Under the pieces are notes generated by a model. That model was not told the origin of the DNA. It was given only the letters and a program-made list of their open reading frames with translations, and ran no database searches. Below, one piece after another: positions 24,842-26,647 of a DNA stretch of 26,647 nt. The first letter of the stretch is position 1, and the number at the start of each line of letters is the position of its first letter. The stretch lies in contig VMCO01000177.1 of assembly GCA_008081325.1 (NCBI GenBank), positions 1 to 26,647 of the forward strand. Direction: 5' to 3'. Source of the DNA: Flavobacteriaceae bacterium (lineage in GTDB: Bacteria; Bacteroidota; Bacteroidia; Flavobacteriales; Flavobacteriaceae). Made by a program: the position numbers and the translations under genes.

Positions 24842-24862
24842 GTTAATATTTATTAAATTAAC
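24842..24862. repeat. GTTAAT-N9-ATTAAC palindrome upstream of cvpA
   Basis: An inverted repeat with 6-base arms (24842-24847 and 24857-24862) lies in the 81-base divergent region between the unknown gene and cvpA, 19 bases before the cvpA start. Its size suits a dimeric repressor site, but its AT-only core makes chance likely. Confidence 0.25.
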
Positions 24863-24880
24863 ATCACCTAATAATTTATT

Positions 24881-25378
24881 ATGAGCTATCTCGATCTTTT
24901 TTTTGGTTTGACAATAGCCTGGGGAGCTTATAGTGGTTTTTCAAAAGGACTAATTAAAGAATTAGCATCTATATTAGGGGTAATTATTGGGGTATTCTTA
25001 GCCAAGAATTACTACCCATATCTTGATATAAAACTAAAACCAATTTTTGAATCTGAAGCAGGTTTTATTTCTATTCTATCGGCAATATTGATATTCTTAT
25101 TAACCATAATGGTATTCAAAATTATTGCTAAGTTTTTGACAAAATTCTTAAAAATAATTGCTCTTGGATTACTAAACAGAATTATCGGATCTGTTTTTGG
25201 TATTTTTAAAACGGTTCTGCTTTTGTGCATTTTAGTTTTTATTTTTTCGAATATAAATAATGTGACAGGAATTATAAAAGCTGAAAAACTTAGTCAATCT
25301 TTTTTTTACTCAAAAATTGAAAAAATTAATAGTTTTATAATTGAAAGTAACTACAATGAAAACGGTAATGAGGAATGA
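24881..25378 (+). CDS. CvpA family membrane protein
   Basis: This is a 165-residue inner-membrane protein with four predicted helices at about residues 4-20, 27-44, 62-84 and 102-124. The family signature is clear: YLDLFFGLTIAWGAYSGFSKG, then LIKELASILGVIIGVFLA, and in the last helix LLNRIIGSVFGIFKT. CvpA was named for colicin V production, and homologues elsewhere have roles in envelope stress tolerance. The precise function here is unknown. It stands alone on the plus strand. Its last 28 bases overlap the 3' end of the NTF2-like gene on the other strand. Confidence 0.9.
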   Translation: MSYLDLFFGLTIAWGAYSGFSKGLIKELASILGVIIGVFLAKNYYPYLDIKLKPIFESEAGFISILSAILIFLLTIMVFKIIAKFLTKFLKIIALGLLNRIIGSVFGIFKTVLLLCILVFIFSNINNVTGIIKAEKLSQSFFYSKIEKINSFIIESNYNENGNEE

Positions 25379-25812
25379 TGAAGATCGATAACTAATTTAT
25401 CGTTCATGAGCTTATAGCCAAATGTAAATTCAACTTTAACTTCGTTATTTGATAAGTCTTTAAAAAAATAATTACCCATTGCAATTGCTCTATCATTTTC
25501 AATTATAAAACCTGAGTTTTCAAATTTAACTTCAACCCAGGGCTTCATAGCAAAACCATCATCTTCAGAACAATAGGAGTGATCCCCACCTAAAAAATAT
25601 GACAAAGCCATTTCAAATGTTGGCCTGAATTGTTGAGCGGATGCTTTTGTAGGTTTAAATAACACATTATTATTTTTAAAATCATACATTTCATTTAAGA
25701 ATGAAGTGGTATATTGAATACATTCTGATTTGTTTTCCTTTAGGCTTCCTATTCTTACAATTCCGCTACCCCATTTATTTTGAGCTTCTTTAATTAAATC
25801 TTCTGTTATCAT
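25351..25812 (-). CDS. SnoaL/NTF2-like (CaMKII-association-domain-like) protein
   Basis: This is a 153-residue soluble protein. The pattern suggests the NTF2-like cone fold used by SnoaL, DUF4440 and CaMKII-association domains: an N-terminal helical half with SGIVRIGSLKENK and VLFKPTKASAQQFRPTFEMALSYF, then strands with GFAMKPWVEVKFENSGFII, AIAMGNYFF and KVEFTFGYKL. It ends in LHHSSLPFSL, and the HHSS ending is characteristic of that group. Similar proteins are sometimes labelled phosphoribosyl-AMP cyclohydrolase, but no HisI metal-binding motifs are seen. The substrate or ligand is unknown. It overlaps batE by four bases (translational coupling) and convergent cvpA by 28 bases. Confidence 0.75.
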   Translation of the reverse strand: MITEDLIKEAQNKWGSGIVRIGSLKENKSECIQYTTSFLNEMYDFKNNNVLFKPTKASAQQFRPTFEMALSYFLGGDHSYCSEDDGFAMKPWVEVKFENSGFIIENDRAIAMGNYFFKDLSNNEVKVEFTFGYKLMNDKLVIDLHHSSLPFSL

Positions 25813-26600
25813 ATTATTTTAATTTCATTATTATTAATCCAACCTTCTTGACCATTTACTAATTTGATTTTCACCCATTTATCGTTGAAACTATCAATAA
25901 TCTTTACTTTAGTACCCATGTGCAAAATAAGTAAATTCTCACTTCTTTCATTTGGTTCGGACTTAATTTCAATTTTTGAAGAAAAAATAATCGCATATTT
26001 TTCAAGATGATTTTTTTCGTAAGCATGTAAACTAATCTTTGTTGTAATTCCAATCAAGAAAAGTAAAACTAATAATAGTGTAAATGAAGTTCTTTTAACA
26101 ATTGGTTCTTTTGAAAAGAAATAAAAAATAAATAATAAAAGAAAGAGAAAAGATATAATTAAAGATATCAAGCCCCAGTTAGAATAACTTAAGTTGTTTG
26201 ATATTTTGTTTAATTGATTATCAAAAAATGGCTCTGGTATTTTAGTTATATCATCAATGATTGCATTGTTAACCATTTTTAAATTATTGATTATATCTTT
26301 ATCTGTAGGATTAAGCTTTAATGATTTTTCATAAAACAAGATACTGTTTGGAATATCATTTAATTTATAAAATGAATTCCCAAGATTATAATATAACTCT
26401 GATGAATGAACTCCTGAATCCAAAATTTCAAAATAAACCTCAATTGATTTTTCGTATTTTGAATCATTATAAAGATTGTTTGCCTTTGTAAATTTATCGT
26501 CAAAAACAGAGAAATTTAAATTCTCTTCACTAAGAAGATTAGTCGAAAACATCGCCAAGATAATTAAGATTATAGTGTGAAAAAGTGGGGTCTTCAGCAT
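25809..26600 (-). CDS. batE: BatE-like TPR and SH3 protein
   Basis: This is a 263-residue envelope protein. A signal peptide or first helix (about residues 1-24) is followed by TPR repeats (about 33-115, with ELYYNLGNSFYKLND and NSILFYEKSLKLNPTD), two membrane helices (about 142-162 and 171-191) and a bacterial SH3 domain (about 205-263, with IKSEPNERSENLLILHMGTK and KLVNGQEGWI). This architecture matches BatE of the Bacteroides aerotolerance operon batABCDE, which works with MoxR and von Willebrand factor proteins in envelope or stress functions. The frame stays open upstream of the ATG at 26600 to the window edge, so a longer protein is formally possible. The signal-like sequence starting at this ATG favours the start given. 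Confidence 0.8.
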   Translation of the reverse strand: MLKTPLFHTIILIILAMFSTNLLSEENLNFSVFDDKFTKANNLYNDSKYEKSIEVYFEILDSGVHSSELYYNLGNSFYKLNDIPNSILFYEKSLKLNPTDKDIINNLKMVNNAIIDDITKIPEPFFDNQLNKISNNLSYSNWGLISLIISFLFLLLFIFYFFSKEPIVKRTSFTLLLVLLFLIGITTKISLHAYEKNHLEKYAIIFSSKIEIKSEPNERSENLLILHMGTKVKIIDSFNDKWVKIKLVNGQEGWINNNEIKII

Positions 26601-26647
26601 CGAATTTGTTTCAAGCAGTGCGATAAATCGTTTGGCCGTGGCATAAT
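26601..26647. other. Window edge upstream of batE
   Basis: These 47 bases are richer in G and C than their surroundings. On the minus strand two frames stay open from the edge. One is in frame with batE and reads ATAKRFIALLETNS into its Met. The other ends at a TGA overlapping the batE start (ATGCTGA) and could be the end of a batD gene. They cannot be told apart here. Confidence 0.3.

Noticed and set aside
25351..25812. Phosphoribosyl-AMP cyclohydrolase (HisI)
   Set aside because: Similar proteins sometimes carry this name, but the HisI metal-binding His/Cys motifs are missing and the HHSS ending fits NTF2-like proteins.
1..26647. CRISPR array, insertion sequence, phage, defence or tRNA genes
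   Set aside because: No regularly spaced repeats, transposase or integrase motifs, tRNA-like folds or known defence genes were seen; nearly every base is assigned to housekeeping or transport genes.

Overview
The window is a very AT-rich chromosomal segment from a Bacteroidota bacterium, most likely a marine Flavobacteriales member with a streamlined genome. The evidence is: four TonB-dependent receptors, two of them with a visible CarboxypepD_reg-like N-terminal domain; a type IX secretion protein (PorZ) with its C-terminal sorting domain; an F1 beta subunit with the Bacteroidota-type insertion beside a 91-residue epsilon subunit; a BatE-like protein; and several upstream elements matching the Bacteroidota promoter pattern TTG-N19/20-TAnnTTTG. 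Only about 990 bases (under 4%) lie outside genes. No RNA genes, CRISPR arrays or insertion sequences were seen.

Layout. Bases 1-668 hold the 3' end of a TonB-dependent receptor. Bases 893-5132 are a two-gene unit: a large receptor and an SGNH/GDSL-type lipoprotein esterase, closed by a strong terminator. Bases 5300-7089 are atpD-atpC, with a near-perfect promoter. Convergent to them on the minus strand is umuC-umuD (8778 down to 7094), a DNA polymerase V pair in the reverse of the usual order. A BtuB-like receptor (8903-10765, plus) diverges from umuC. A tight minus-strand cluster then runs porZ-recO-heme-receptor-like gene-recX (16699 down to 10758), with 1-11 base overlaps or a 2-base gap. 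Upstream on the minus strand are gdhA and a cystathionine gamma-synthase-like gene (metB). The plus strand then carries an EamA transporter and the overlapping operon yicC-gmk-nadD-gpsA. The end holds a conserved unknown gene with pheS (minus), cvpA (plus), an NTF2-like gene (minus) and batE (minus), whose frame stays open to the window edge.

Functionally the segment mixes housekeeping metabolism (ATP synthesis, glutamate and sulfur amino acid metabolism, GMP to GDP phosphorylation, NAD and glycerolipid synthesis, Phe-tRNA charging) with outer-membrane import and four DNA repair or SOS genes (umuC, umuD, recX, recO) placed next to receptor genes. No clearly new defence or mobile system is visible. 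The most interesting items are the receptor plus esterase pair of unknown substrate, the inverted umuC-umuD order, recO and recX flanking a receptor gene, candidate leader structures before porZ and gdhA, and the 28-base antisense overlap of cvpA with an NTF2-like gene.
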